This document shows positions 1-7,148 of a stretch of 7,664 nucleotides of DNA, in pieces (the stretch's first letter is position 1; every line of letters begins with the position of its first letter). The notes under the pieces are model-generated. The model saw nothing but the letters and a program-made list of their open reading frames with translations. It did not search any database and was not told where the DNA came from. A program made the position numbers and the translations under genes. Source of the stretch: Phycisphaerae bacterium. Lineage in GTDB: Bacteria > Planctomycetota > Phycisphaerae > Phycisphaerales > SM1A02. The stretch is taken from positions 1-7,664 of the forward strand of contig JAUIHC010000130.1 of assembly GCA_030432455.1 (NCBI GenBank), given 5' to 3'.

Positions 1-54
1 CATCACCACCGCCACCGCCGCCGACGGCGTGTCGCCTCGGTGGACTCGTTCTCT

Positions 55-58
55 GGAG
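55..58 (+). promoter_or_regulatory. Ribosome binding site deciding the FGE start
   Basis: GGAG lies five bases before the ATG at 64. The frame is also open upstream, with a GTG at 40 and no stop back to the window edge, so this site, together with the signal peptide that begins directly at the ATG, is what fixes the start at 64. Confidence 0.6.
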
Positions 59-63
59 CCCGC

Positions 64-1239
64 ATGCGGCATCGCCGTTCACCTTCCGTTCGAGCCGCGG
101 TCGCCGCCGTCGCCGTGATCGCCGCGATCGCCGCGGGCAGCGGCGTGCCCGCGATCACGCCCTTCGCCGTGGGGGCCGCGGCGCCTGATCCGCCGGCCGA
201 TGGATCTTCCACGGTCGCCCCGACCCTGGATGGGGCCGACGCGGCCCCGCCGCCCGCCGCGCCGGCGGGCATGACCTGGATCCCCGGCGGAGAGTTCCTG
301 ATGGGCGGCGTCGGTCCCGAGGCTCGGCCCGACGAGTTCCCCCGACATCGTGTGCGGGTGGACGGCTTCTTTCTGGGCACGCACGAGGTCACCAACGCGG
401 AGTTCGCCCGGTTCGTCGAGGCCACCGGATACCGCACCGTCGCGGAGCGGGCCATCGACTGGGAGGAACTGAAGAAGCAGGTTCCGCCCGGTACCCCCAA
501 GCCACCCGACGAGATGCTGAAGGCCGGGTCGCTCGTCTTCACGCCTCCCGACCGGCCCGTGCCGCTCGACGACTTCTCGCAGTGGTGGACCTGGACGACC
601 GGCGCCGATTGGCGACATCCCGAAGGTCCCGACTCCTCCATCGAGGACCGCATGGATCACCCGGTGGTGCAGGTCGCGTGGGAGGACGCGGTCGCGTACT
701 GCGGGTGGGTCGGCGGACGACTGCCGACCGAGGCGGAATGGGAGTTCGCGGCCCGCGGCGGCCTCGTGGGCAAGGCGTTCGTCTGGGGTGACGAGCAGAT
801 CGATCCGACCCGGGCCAACGCCTGGGACGGTCGGTTCCCGGATCGAAACGAGAAGGTGGACGGCTTCGTGCGGACGGCGCCGGTCGGGTCGTTTCCCGCG
901 AACGGCCATGGCCTGTTCGACATGGCGGGAAACGTCTGGGAGTGGTGCGGAGATCTGTATCGCCCCGACGAGTACCAGCGTCGCCTCGATGGTCTGGCGG
1001 CCGACGCGGTCGTCGTGAATCCGACCGGCCCGCCGGCCTCGATCGACCCTCGGAATCCGCACGCTCCGGCCAGCCGCGTGCAGCGTGGCGGGTCGTTCCT
1101 CTGCAATCCGAGCTACTGCTCCAGCTACCGCCCGAGCGCCCGGATGGCGACGACCCCCGACTCTGCGGCGAGCCATGTGGGCTTTCGCGTGCTGATGACG
1201 CCGGCGCAGGTGAGATCGCGGCTGGAAGAGGACGAGTAG
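64..1239 (+). CDS. Exported formylglycine-generating enzyme (FGE/SUMF1 family)
   Basis: The family oxidises a cysteine in the sulfatase active-site motif (CxPxR) to formylglycine, using oxygen and copper. The 391-residue protein starts with a basic stretch and a hydrophobic segment (residues about 1-30, RHRR then Ala/Val/Ile-rich), read as a Sec-type signal peptide or anchor. An Ala/Pro-rich linker follows to about residue 69, and then the catalytic fold begins at MTWIPGGEFLMG. Seen in order are HEVTNAEF, ADWRHPEGPDS, DHPVVQVAWEDAVAYC, RLPTEAEWEFAARGG, GNVWEWC, RGGSFLCNPSYC and TPDSAASHVGFR. These match FGE nearly block for block. C347 and C352 (C-x4-C) correspond to the copper-binding active-site pair Cys336/Cys341 of human FGE, so this is more than a generic SUMF1-fold protein. 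No sulfatase lies in the window, and the gene stands alone, convergent with serC. Its substrate is unproven; some SUMF1-fold proteins have other roles. Export would put it in the periplasm, unlike characterised bacterial FGEs. Confidence 0.88.
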   Translation: MRHRRSPSVRAAVAAVAVIAAIAAGSGVPAITPFAVGAAAPDPPADGSSTVAPTLDGADAAPPPAAPAGMTWIPGGEFLMGGVGPEARPDEFPRHRVRVDGFFLGTHEVTNAEFARFVEATGYRTVAERAIDWEELKKQVPPGTPKPPDEMLKAGSLVFTPPDRPVPLDDFSQWWTWTTGADWRHPEGPDSSIEDRMDHPVVQVAWEDAVAYCGWVGGRLPTEAEWEFAARGGLVGKAFVWGDEQIDPTRANAWDGRFPDRNEKVDGFVRTAPVGSFPANGHGLFDMAGNVWEWCGDLYRPDEYQRRLDGLAADAVVVNPTGPPASIDPRNPHAPASRVQRGGSFLCNPSYCSSYRPSARMATTPDSAASHVGFRVLMTPAQVRSRLEEDE

Positions 1240-1255
1240 GTCCCCGTCGATCCGT

Positions 1256-1292
1256 CGCACACGGCCCGGAACCCGCGGGGATCCGGCGTGCG
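1256..1292. terminator. Possible hairpin between convergent genes
   Basis: The 65-base gap between the two convergent stop codons holds a bipartite inverted repeat. CGCAC at 1256-1260 can pair with GTGCG at 1288-1292, and CCGGA at 1266-1270 with TCCGG at 1282-1286, around a CCCGCGGG core. No T-run follows on either strand, so it is not a classical Rho-independent terminator. It could still slow or protect transcripts from both sides. In sequence this rich in GC such pairings also arise by chance. Confidence 0.3.
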
Positions 1293-1304
1293 TGTCAGGT
1301 GCGT

Positions 1305-2438
1305 TCAGCCGTTCCGGGTCGCGAAGTCCCGCATGAACTCGACGAGGATCTCGGCGCCGCGCACCGGGAAGGCGTTGTACATCGACGCCCGCATGCCGCC
1401 GATCCCGGCGAGACCACCGAGATTCTCGAGGCCGTGCGTCCGGGCTTCGGCCAGGAATCTCGCGTCGATCGCCGCGTCGCCGGTATGGAAGGTGACGTTG
1501 AGGTTGCTGCGACACCGCACATCCGCCCGGCTGCGGTAGAACCCGCCGCTCTGGTCCACGGTGCGCCACACCATGCCTGCCTTCTCGGCGTTCCGCGCCG
1601 CGATCGCCGCCGGGCCGCCTTGCGCCTCGGTCCACTCGGCCATCAGCCCGATGACCCGGACCGCGAAGGTCGGCGGGGTGTTGAGGACCGAGTCGGCCTT
1701 CTCGTGATCGGCGAACCGCAGGATCGGTCCGAGTCGGGTCGAGGCCGACTCGATGAAGTCCCGCTTCGCGACGACCACCGAGCATCCCGCGGCCCCGAGG
1801 TTCTTCTGGCCGGCGGCGATCGTCATCGCGTGCCGCTCGAACGGCCACGGGCGACTGAAGATGTCGCTGGTGAGATCGCCGATCATCGGCAGGTCGGTGG
1901 TCGGCGGCGCGTCGTACCACGTCCCCTCGCCGGTGTTGTTCGCGCAGTAGAAGAGGTAGCGGGCATCGGCGGGGGCGTCGATGTCGGCGCCGCCCTTCGC
2001 AGGATCCGGACAGGTGAAGATGTCGCCGCCGCGCCCCTCGAAGCCGATGTGCACCGTGCCGATCGGGGCGGCTTCGTCGATCGCCTTCCTCGCCCAGATG
2101 CTGGTGTCGAGATAGACGCCGGTGCCGCCGTCCTGCAGGAAGTTGAGAGCCAGGAACCCGAAGTTCACCGTCGCGCCGCCGGGCATGAAGATCACCGCGA
2201 AGTCGTCGCCGACCCCGGTGAGCCGACGGATGACCGCCTCGGCCTCGGCGTTGGCGTCCAGATACTGGCGGCCGCGGTGCGAATGCTCCAGCAGTCCGAT
2301 CCCGGATTCCGAGAGATCCATCAGTTCATCGCGCACCCGATCGACGACCTCGATCGGCATGTGCGACGGACCGGCGGAGAAGTTGTAGACCCCGAGTCGG
2401 GGTTCGGCGGGCGCGGTGGCGAAGGCGGCGGTGGTCAT
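1305..2438 (-). CDS. serC: Phosphoserine aminotransferase
   Basis: This cytoplasmic PLP enzyme (EC 2.6.1.52) converts 3-phosphohydroxypyruvate and glutamate to O-phosphoserine and 2-oxoglutarate, the second step of serine synthesis. It also serves pyridoxal phosphate synthesis in many bacteria. At 377 residues it is slightly longer than the usual 360 or so because of a 13-residue N-terminal extension before VYNFSAGPS, the family's N-terminal signature. Other landmarks are LLEHSHRG, the PLP-phosphate loop GGATVNF, YCANNTGEGTW, GDLTSDIFSRP with the Asp expected to contact the PLP ring nitrogen, and AAGQKNLGAAG, whose K212 is the Schiff-base lysine. NTPPTFAV and the C-terminal GGMRASMYNAFP complete the fold. 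Nothing essential appears missing. The ATG at 2438 has only GGA directly before it and no good Shine-Dalgarno. The gene begins 31 bases after the cytochrome-propeller gene on the same strand, so cotranscription is likely. No separate promoter was recognised. Confidence 0.95.
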   Translation of the reverse strand: MTTAAFATAPAEPRLGVYNFSAGPSHMPIEVVDRVRDELMDLSESGIGLLEHSHRGRQYLDANAEAEAVIRRLTGVGDDFAVIFMPGGATVNFGFLALNFLQDGGTGVYLDTSIWARKAIDEAAPIGTVHIGFEGRGGDIFTCPDPAKGGADIDAPADARYLFYCANNTGEGTWYDAPPTTDLPMIGDLTSDIFSRPWPFERHAMTIAAGQKNLGAAGCSVVVAKRDFIESASTRLGPILRFADHEKADSVLNTPPTFAVRVIGLMAEWTEAQGGPAAIAARNAEKAGMVWRTVDQSGGFYRSRADVRCRSNLNVTFHTGDAAIDARFLAEARTHGLENLGGLAGIGGMRASMYNAFPVRGAEILVEFMRDFATRNG

Positions 2439-2469
2439 TCCGGAAGCGTATGCCGAGTCCGCGAGAGCG

Positions 2470-4674
2470 TCACTCCGCCTCGGCCCGCACCTGCCCGCCC
2501 GCCTCGGCGATCTCGATCCGGCGACGGGCGAGCGTGTCGCGGGCGATGTCGAGCGCCCGGCCCGCCGTCTCGCGGCGATCGCGGTGCTCGGCCAGGGTGG
2601 CCTGGGCTCCGGCGGCGGCGGCGGACGCCGCCTCGACGGCCGCCGTCGCCAGTCGCACCTCGGTCTCGGCGACGGCCATGGCCGCGGCGGCCTCGTCGCG
2701 GGCCGCGATGGCAGCGGTCTCCGTGGTGCGAGCCGTCTCCAGTTCGGGCCCTCGGGCGTCGATCGCCGATCGCCACCCCGCGTCGCGGATCTCCGCCGCG
2801 GCGAGCGCCGTACGGATGTCTCCGGCGTCCGCGATCGCCCGCTGGGCCAATGCCGTCGCGCCTTCGGCCAGTCGTCGCGCGGCGTCCAGCGCCGTCGCGT
2901 CGATCGCGGCCTCGCCCTGCATGACCGCCGTGAGTTCCAGTGCGGTCACGGCGTCCACCGCCGCTCGCATCTCCGCGGTTCGTCGGGTCGCGATCTCCTC
3001 CAGCCGAGCCACCTGTTCGCCGAGTGCCTGCCGCTCCGCCTCGATGGCGGCGAGCCGTCGTCGCGGCTCGATCAGACTCGTCTGGATCGCGGTTCGGACC
3101 GCGGTCGCGTCGGCAAGGGCTCGCGCGGCGGCCTCGGCCCGCACCCGCGCGGCGTCGGCGGCGCGGGTGGCGGCCTCGGCCGCGGACTGCGCGGTCGTCA
3201 GCGCGTCATTGGCGACACCGACCGCTCGCTCGGCGTCGGGGATCGCGGCGTCGAGGGTGGCCAGGGCCCCCTCGGCCTTCCGGACCGCGATCTCCTCGAT
3301 GAGCGGGGGATCCGCGCGGATCACCGCCCGGTCGTCGGTCGCGCCGACGGTGCGGATGCGGACCAGACCGTCGAGCCCGCCGATCGCGATCGTGTTGCCG
3401 TCGGGACCGGCCGCCAGCGCGGTGGCGAGATCACCCAGGGGCGGCCAGCCCGCGGTCTCTCCGCCGCCGATGTCGCCGATGCGGGCCCGTCCGTCGCGGC
3501 CGGCGGTCAGCAGCCGTCCGTCGGGAAGGAACGCCGCCGCCAGCACGCCCCCGTGCAGCGACTGGTTGGCGATCCGGTTGCCGCGTTCCATGTCGAACAC
3601 CGCCACCGGCCCGGCGTCGGTCGCGAAGGCGGCGAGATTCGAGTCCGCACGCCAGGTGATGGCGGTGGCGGGGGCGCCGAGTCCCGGCAGTCGGTGGAAC
3701 TCGCGTCCGGTCCACGCTTCCCAGATGAACGCGCCACCCGCGCGATCCGCGGTGGCGAGCATCGCGCCGTCGGGGCTGAACCGGACTGCGGTGATCCAGT
3801 CGGTGTGCGGAGTGTGCCGCTGCAGCTCCGAGCCGTCGGCGACGTCGATCACCCGGACGATGCCGTCGGGGCCACCGAGGGCCAGCATCGATCCGTCGGG
3901 CGAGAGGTCGGCAGACAGGACCGCGTCCGGCTCGCCGTCGAAGGTGCGGAGGCGAGCGCCGGATGCGACATCGAGGATCGCCGCCACGCCGCTCGCTCCG
4001 TCGCGGCCGCCGCCGACCACGAGGAGGGCCCCGTCGCGCGAGAACCGCAGATCGTGCACGGTGCCCTCTGGGAACGACAGGCACGCGAGGGGACGACCGT
4101 CCTCGATCGAGACGAGCGTCACCTGCCGATGTCCGCCGATCGCAAGGAGCGGACTCGTCGGGCTCGCATCGAGGGCGACCACCGCGTCGGAGCGGTCGTG
4201 GAGCCAGTACGGCTGGGGCGAGCACGACGGATCGGGCATGACCGTCGCGCCGCTCGGCGGGCGGGGGATCGCGGCCATCGCCTCGACCTTCGGTCCCGAC
4301 CCCTCATCGTCGGCGTCGCGACGACATCCTCCGGCGATCCAGTCGCGGATGGTGGCCAGTTCCTCGTCGCTCATGCGGTCGCCATCGGGCGGCATGACCG
4401 GATCCCGCTCGTGCGCCGCCACGAGGTACAGGATGCTCGCGCCGGGATCGCCGGGCACGACGATCGCCCCTGCACTTCCGCCGGTCATGGTGGCCGCGTG
4501 ATCCTGCAGCGCGACTCCGTTCTTGCCGCGACTTCCGCGATGACAGTCCACGCACCAGACCTCGAGGATCGGCGCCACGTGGTCCGCGAAGTTCGGCGGC
4601 GCCGCCGCGAACGACGGCGGCACCACGACACCACCAACCACACTCAGGATCACGGCGACATCACGCAGGATCAA
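2470..4674 (-). CDS. Exported PSCyt1 cytochrome / seven-bladed WD40 / coiled-coil protein
   Basis: The 734-residue protein has three parts. Residues 1-25 form a signal peptide (MILRDVAVILSVVGG, then SFAAA). Residues about 28-117 are a PSCyt1 (planctomycete cytochrome c) domain: haem motif CVDCH at 41-45, M94 in VMPPDG as likely distal ligand, and the closing helix RDWIAGG. After a linker, residues about 163-448 read as seven WD40-like repeats of about 40 residues with recurring SPDG or xPDG turns, enough for a complete propeller. Residues about 455-734 are an Ala/Glu/Arg-rich, nearly glycine- and proline-free stretch expected to form a long coiled coil up to the C-terminus. A covalently bound haem outside the cytoplasm and a protein-binding propeller follow from the families; the actual role is unknown. 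The TTG start is chosen because a strong Shine-Dalgarno precedes it and the signal peptide begins there; the reading frame stays open far upstream, but that part overlaps the preceding gene and looks unlike protein. Confidence 0.85.
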   Translation of the reverse strand: MILRDVAVILSVVGGVVVPPSFAAAPPNFADHVAPILEVWCVDCHRGSRGKNGVALQDHAATMTGGSAGAIVVPGDPGASILYLVAAHERDPVMPPDGDRMSDEELATIRDWIAGGCRRDADDEGSGPKVEAMAAIPRPPSGATVMPDPSCSPQPYWLHDRSDAVVALDASPTSPLLAIGGHRQVTLVSIEDGRPLACLSFPEGTVHDLRFSRDGALLVVGGGRDGASGVAAILDVASGARLRTFDGEPDAVLSADLSPDGSMLALGGPDGIVRVIDVADGSELQRHTPHTDWITAVRFSPDGAMLATADRAGGAFIWEAWTGREFHRLPGLGAPATAITWRADSNLAAFATDAGPVAVFDMERGNRIANQSLHGGVLAAAFLPDGRLLTAGRDGRARIGDIGGGETAGWPPLGDLATALAAGPDGNTIAIGGLDGLVRIRTVGATDDRAVIRADPPLIEEIAVRKAEGALATLDAAIPDAERAVGVANDALTTAQSAAEAATRAADAARVRAEAAARALADATAVRTAIQTSLIEPRRRLAAIEAERQALGEQVARLEEIATRRTAEMRAAVDAVTALELTAVMQGEAAIDATALDAARRLAEGATALAQRAIADAGDIRTALAAAEIRDAGWRSAIDARGPELETARTTETAAIAARDEAAAAMAVAETEVRLATAAVEAASAAAAGAQATLAEHRDRRETAGRALDIARDTLARRRIEIAEAGGQVRAEAE

Positions 4675-4676
4675 GA

Positions 4677-4688
4677 CTCCCCTCCTCC
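4677..4688 (-). promoter_or_regulatory. Strong Shine-Dalgarno for the TTG start at 4674
   Basis: On the minus strand the purine tract GGAGGAGGGGAG begins directly after the TGA stop (4691-4689) of the upstream gene. AGGAGG ends six bases before TTG. The site fills nearly the whole 14-base gap, so ribosomes ending the DUF1549/DUF1553 protein are placed to restart on the cytochrome-propeller gene. It is the main argument for the TTG start. Confidence 0.7.
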
Positions 4689-7148
4689 TCAATGGTTGAA
4701 CAGGAACTCGCGGCTGTTCAGAAACGCCCAGAAGGCATCCTCGAGCACGAGTCGCGGATCGGCGTCCCCGGACTGCAGTTCCGACCGCAGCATCTCCTGC
4801 TCGTCCTCGGTCGCGTGGCGGCCGATCGCGCGGGCGGCGAGATCGTCGAGGATGGCTGCCGGGGTCGCGCCCGCGGCGAGGGCCCGGGCGACCACGCCGC
4901 CCTGTTCGATCTTCCGGGACACGGTCTCGCCGTTGATCAGATGAAGGGCCTGAGAGAGGCTCGGGCTCGTCGAGACCTCGCACGCGCAGACCGAGCGGCG
5001 CGGGCTCCGGCCGAAGGTGTCGAGGAAGTAGGTCGAGCGAGCACCGTCCGCGATCTCGACCGCTCGACTTCCCAGCGGCAGACCGGGCAGCTTCTCCGGC
5101 GCCTCGGTGATCTGGCAGATGCAGTCCAGCAGGACCTCGGCGCGGATGCGGCGGATCGTCGCGCGACTGAAGTTCGCCTCGTCGCGGGCGTTGGTCTCGT
5201 TGGTCGCGGTCGAACGCTGGTATGTCCGGCTGGTGCAGATGTCGCGGGCGAGGGCTCGGAAGTCGTACCCGGTCTCGACCAGCCGCCGGGCGAGCAGGTC
5301 GAGGAGGGCCGGATTCGACGGGGGATTCGAGATGCGGAAGTCGTCCACCGGATCGACGATGCCGCGGCCGAAGAACCGTGCCCAGAGTCGATTGGCCATC
5401 GAGCGGGCGAAGAACGGATTCTCCGGGGCGACCAGCCAGTCGGCGAGGACCTCCCGGCGGTCGCGTCGTCCGATCTCGACCGGTGGGTCGCCGAGCGGCT
5501 TCGGCGGCACGGTCGCGCCGCCGACCGGATGCGCCGTCTCGCCGCGACCGCGGTCGAACACGATCCGCTCCCGCTGGTCCTCGGCCCGCTTGCGGGCGAG
5601 CTGGGCGAAGTGCGCGACGAAGCCGTAGTAGTCGTCCTGCGTCCAGCGGTCGAACGGATGGTTGTGGCACTGGGCGCACTGGATGCGGATGCCGAGGAAC
5701 GACTGGGCCACGTTCTCGGCGAGGAGCTTCTCGTCGTCGGTCGCCTCGAAGTAGTTGGTCGCGGGATTGGCGAAGGTCCCGCCCTCCGCGGTCAGGATGT
5801 CGCGGACGATCGCGTCGATGCCGTCGCCCGATTCGAATCGGGCCCGCAGCCATCCGTGGAATCCGAGGGCGGCCTTCGGGCTGATCCGCTGACCGTCACT
5901 CCGGATGGCGAGGATCTCCGACCATTCCATGAGGTTGAGCCGCGCGAATGCGGGATCCGCCAGCAGTCGATCGACGAGCGCCGCCCGCTTGTCGGGAGCC
6001 GTTTCGGCGACGAACGCCCGGACCTCGTCGGGCGTCGGCAGCCGACCGGCGAGATCGAGGTGCACGCGTCGCACGAAGGTCGCGTCGTCGCAGAGCGGGC
6101 TGGGCCGCAGTCGGAGGTCGCGAAGGCGGCTCGCGACCGCCGCGTCGATCTCGTTGAACGGCGCATCGGCGGCGGGATCGTCGAGGTCCGCGGGGTCGGT
6201 CTCGGGCAGCACGATCACCGGGATGCCGACGGTGCGGTCCCCGAAGGTCGCGGTCACGAACGTCTCGCCGGTCATGCCGGTTCGGAGCACGCCGGAGCGG
6301 TCGGTCGCCGCGACGGTCTCGTTGCTCGACCGCAGGATCGCCAGTCCGGTCGCGTCACGATCGCTGCCGTCGTCGTACCGGGCGGTGACCGCGATCCGGG
6401 CGGCGTCGCCCGCCCGGATCACCAGCGGACCCGGCCCCATCTCGACGCCGGCCAGTCGCGGCGCATCGGGGCGGTCGCGTGGGGCGCCCGCCGCGATCCA
6501 TCGATGGATCGCGCGGTACGCCTCGTCGTCCTCGTCGAACCGACGACCGCCGGTGTGCGGCACCGAGCCGACCGCCTTCTCCAGCAGCAGGCTTCGATGG
6601 GGGGCCGCGAGATCGACCCGTCGCCCCGGCAACTCGCGCACGATCCGTTCCAGATCGCCGTCGGGATCGAAGCCGAAGAGCGAGAGATGGAAACCATCCT
6701 GACCGCGGGCCGATCCGTGACAGCCCCCGGAGTTGCAGCCCGGGCCGGTCATGGCGGGGATGACGTCGTTGCGGAAACTCGGAGGCGGGGCGGCGGCGGC
6801 GTCGCGAACCACGAGGGGAATCGACGCGTCGAGATCCGACCAGGCGATTCGGATCGTGCCCTCCCCGTCCCGCGCGGGCGAGACGGTCGCGGCGTCGATC
6901 GTCGCCAGTCCGTCCGCGATCGTGATCGCCGAGTCGTCGGTCACGTCCCGCACCGTGCCGTCGGCGAAGCGGGCGTGGACGAGGATCCGCTGGCGATCGA
7001 GGGCGCCGTCCAGCGAGATCGAGGCGGGATGGATGTCGATCGCGACGGGGGCCGCTGGTTCCGTGGAGGCCGACGCCGTCGCGGCCGCCGTGAGCATGAG
7101 CACGGCGAGCGTCGCGGCACGGTGCCTGCGCGGGGAGGGTGGGGTCAC
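4689..7148 (-). CDS. Exported Ig-like / haem-motif / DUF1549 / DUF1553 protein
   Basis: The 819-residue protein begins with a signal peptide (RRHR, hydrophobic core, ATASA at about residue 26). A Big_2-like Ig domain follows (about 30-100). Residues about 108-210 form a cytochrome-like module with CNSGGCH (C138-H144, C-X4-CH), VPHTGG with H198 where a distal ligand would be expected, and IHRWIAAGAP. A second Big_2-like domain covers about 215-300. DUF1549 (PSCyt2) spans about 330-525, with RRVHLDLAGRLPTPDEV and the signature CAQCHNHPFDRW (C491-H495). DUF1553 (PSD1) runs from about 563, with RREVLADWL, NRLWARFFGRGIVDPVDDF, CACEVSTSPSLSQALHLING and the typical ending FLNSREFLFNH. Function is unknown for the whole family; c-type haem binding at one or two sites and export are inferred. 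The GTG start overlaps the upstream stop as GTGA and has a good ribosome site. The often-seen DUF1501 partner is not in the window. Confidence 0.9.
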   Translation of the reverse strand: MTPPSPRRHRAATLAVLMLTAAATASASTEPAAPVAIDIHPASISLDGALDRQRILVHARFADGTVRDVTDDSAITIADGLATIDAATVSPARDGEGTIRIAWSDLDASIPLVVRDAAAAPPPSFRNDVIPAMTGPGCNSGGCHGSARGQDGFHLSLFGFDPDGDLERIVRELPGRRVDLAAPHRSLLLEKAVGSVPHTGGRRFDEDDEAYRAIHRWIAAGAPRDRPDAPRLAGVEMGPGPLVIRAGDAARIAVTARYDDGSDRDATGLAILRSSNETVAATDRSGVLRTGMTGETFVTATFGDRTVGIPVIVLPETDPADLDDPAADAPFNEIDAAVASRLRDLRLRPSPLCDDATFVRRVHLDLAGRLPTPDEVRAFVAETAPDKRAALVDRLLADPAFARLNLMEWSEILAIRSDGQRISPKAALGFHGWLRARFESGDGIDAIVRDILTAEGGTFANPATNYFEATDDEKLLAENVAQSFLGIRIQCAQCHNHPFDRWTQDDYYGFVAHFAQLARKRAEDQRERIVFDRGRGETAHPVGGATVPPKPLGDPPVEIGRRDRREVLADWLVAPENPFFARSMANRLWARFFGRGIVDPVDDFRISNPPSNPALLDLLARRLVETGYDFRALARDICTSRTYQRSTATNETNARDEANFSRATIRRIRAEVLLDCICQITEAPEKLPGLPLGSRAVEIADGARSTYFLDTFGRSPRRSVCACEVSTSPSLSQALHLINGETVSRKIEQGGVVARALAAGATPAAILDDLAARAIGRHATEDEQEMLRSELQSGDADPRLVLEDAFWAFLNSREFLFNH
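6492..6513. repeat. 22-bp perfect palindrome
   Basis: Positions 6492-6502 and 6503-6513 are exact reverse complements with no spacer. The outer half reads CGCGATCCATC and the centre is TCGA. It lies inside the DUF1549/DUF1553 gene, over the codons for the AIHRWIA stretch that closes the haem module. That protein motif is conserved in the family, so the palindrome may be a by-product of codon choice. It could alternatively be a binding or modification site. Confidence 0.75.

Noticed and set aside
1..30. CACCGC-type microrepeat at the left edge, reading His/Arg-rich in the FGE frame
   Set aside because: Too short and cut by the window edge; it lies upstream of the supported ATG and shows no sign of being translated or of being a CRISPR or tandem array.
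942..2924. 660-codon plus-strand frame spanning the FGE end, the convergent gap and serC
   Set aside because: It crosses two well-supported genes in other phases, and its product is Arg/Pro-rich with no recognisable motif.
2416..4944. 842-codon open frame on the plus strand, opposite the cytochrome-propeller gene
   Set aside because: Same reason: antisense to a gene with haem, WD40 and signal-peptide evidence; low-complexity translation.
4675..5853. Upstream extension of the cytochrome-propeller frame
   Set aside because: The extension lies over the DUF1553 coding region in another phase and translates to Arg/Pro-rich sequence. Signal peptide and ribosome site place the start at 4674.
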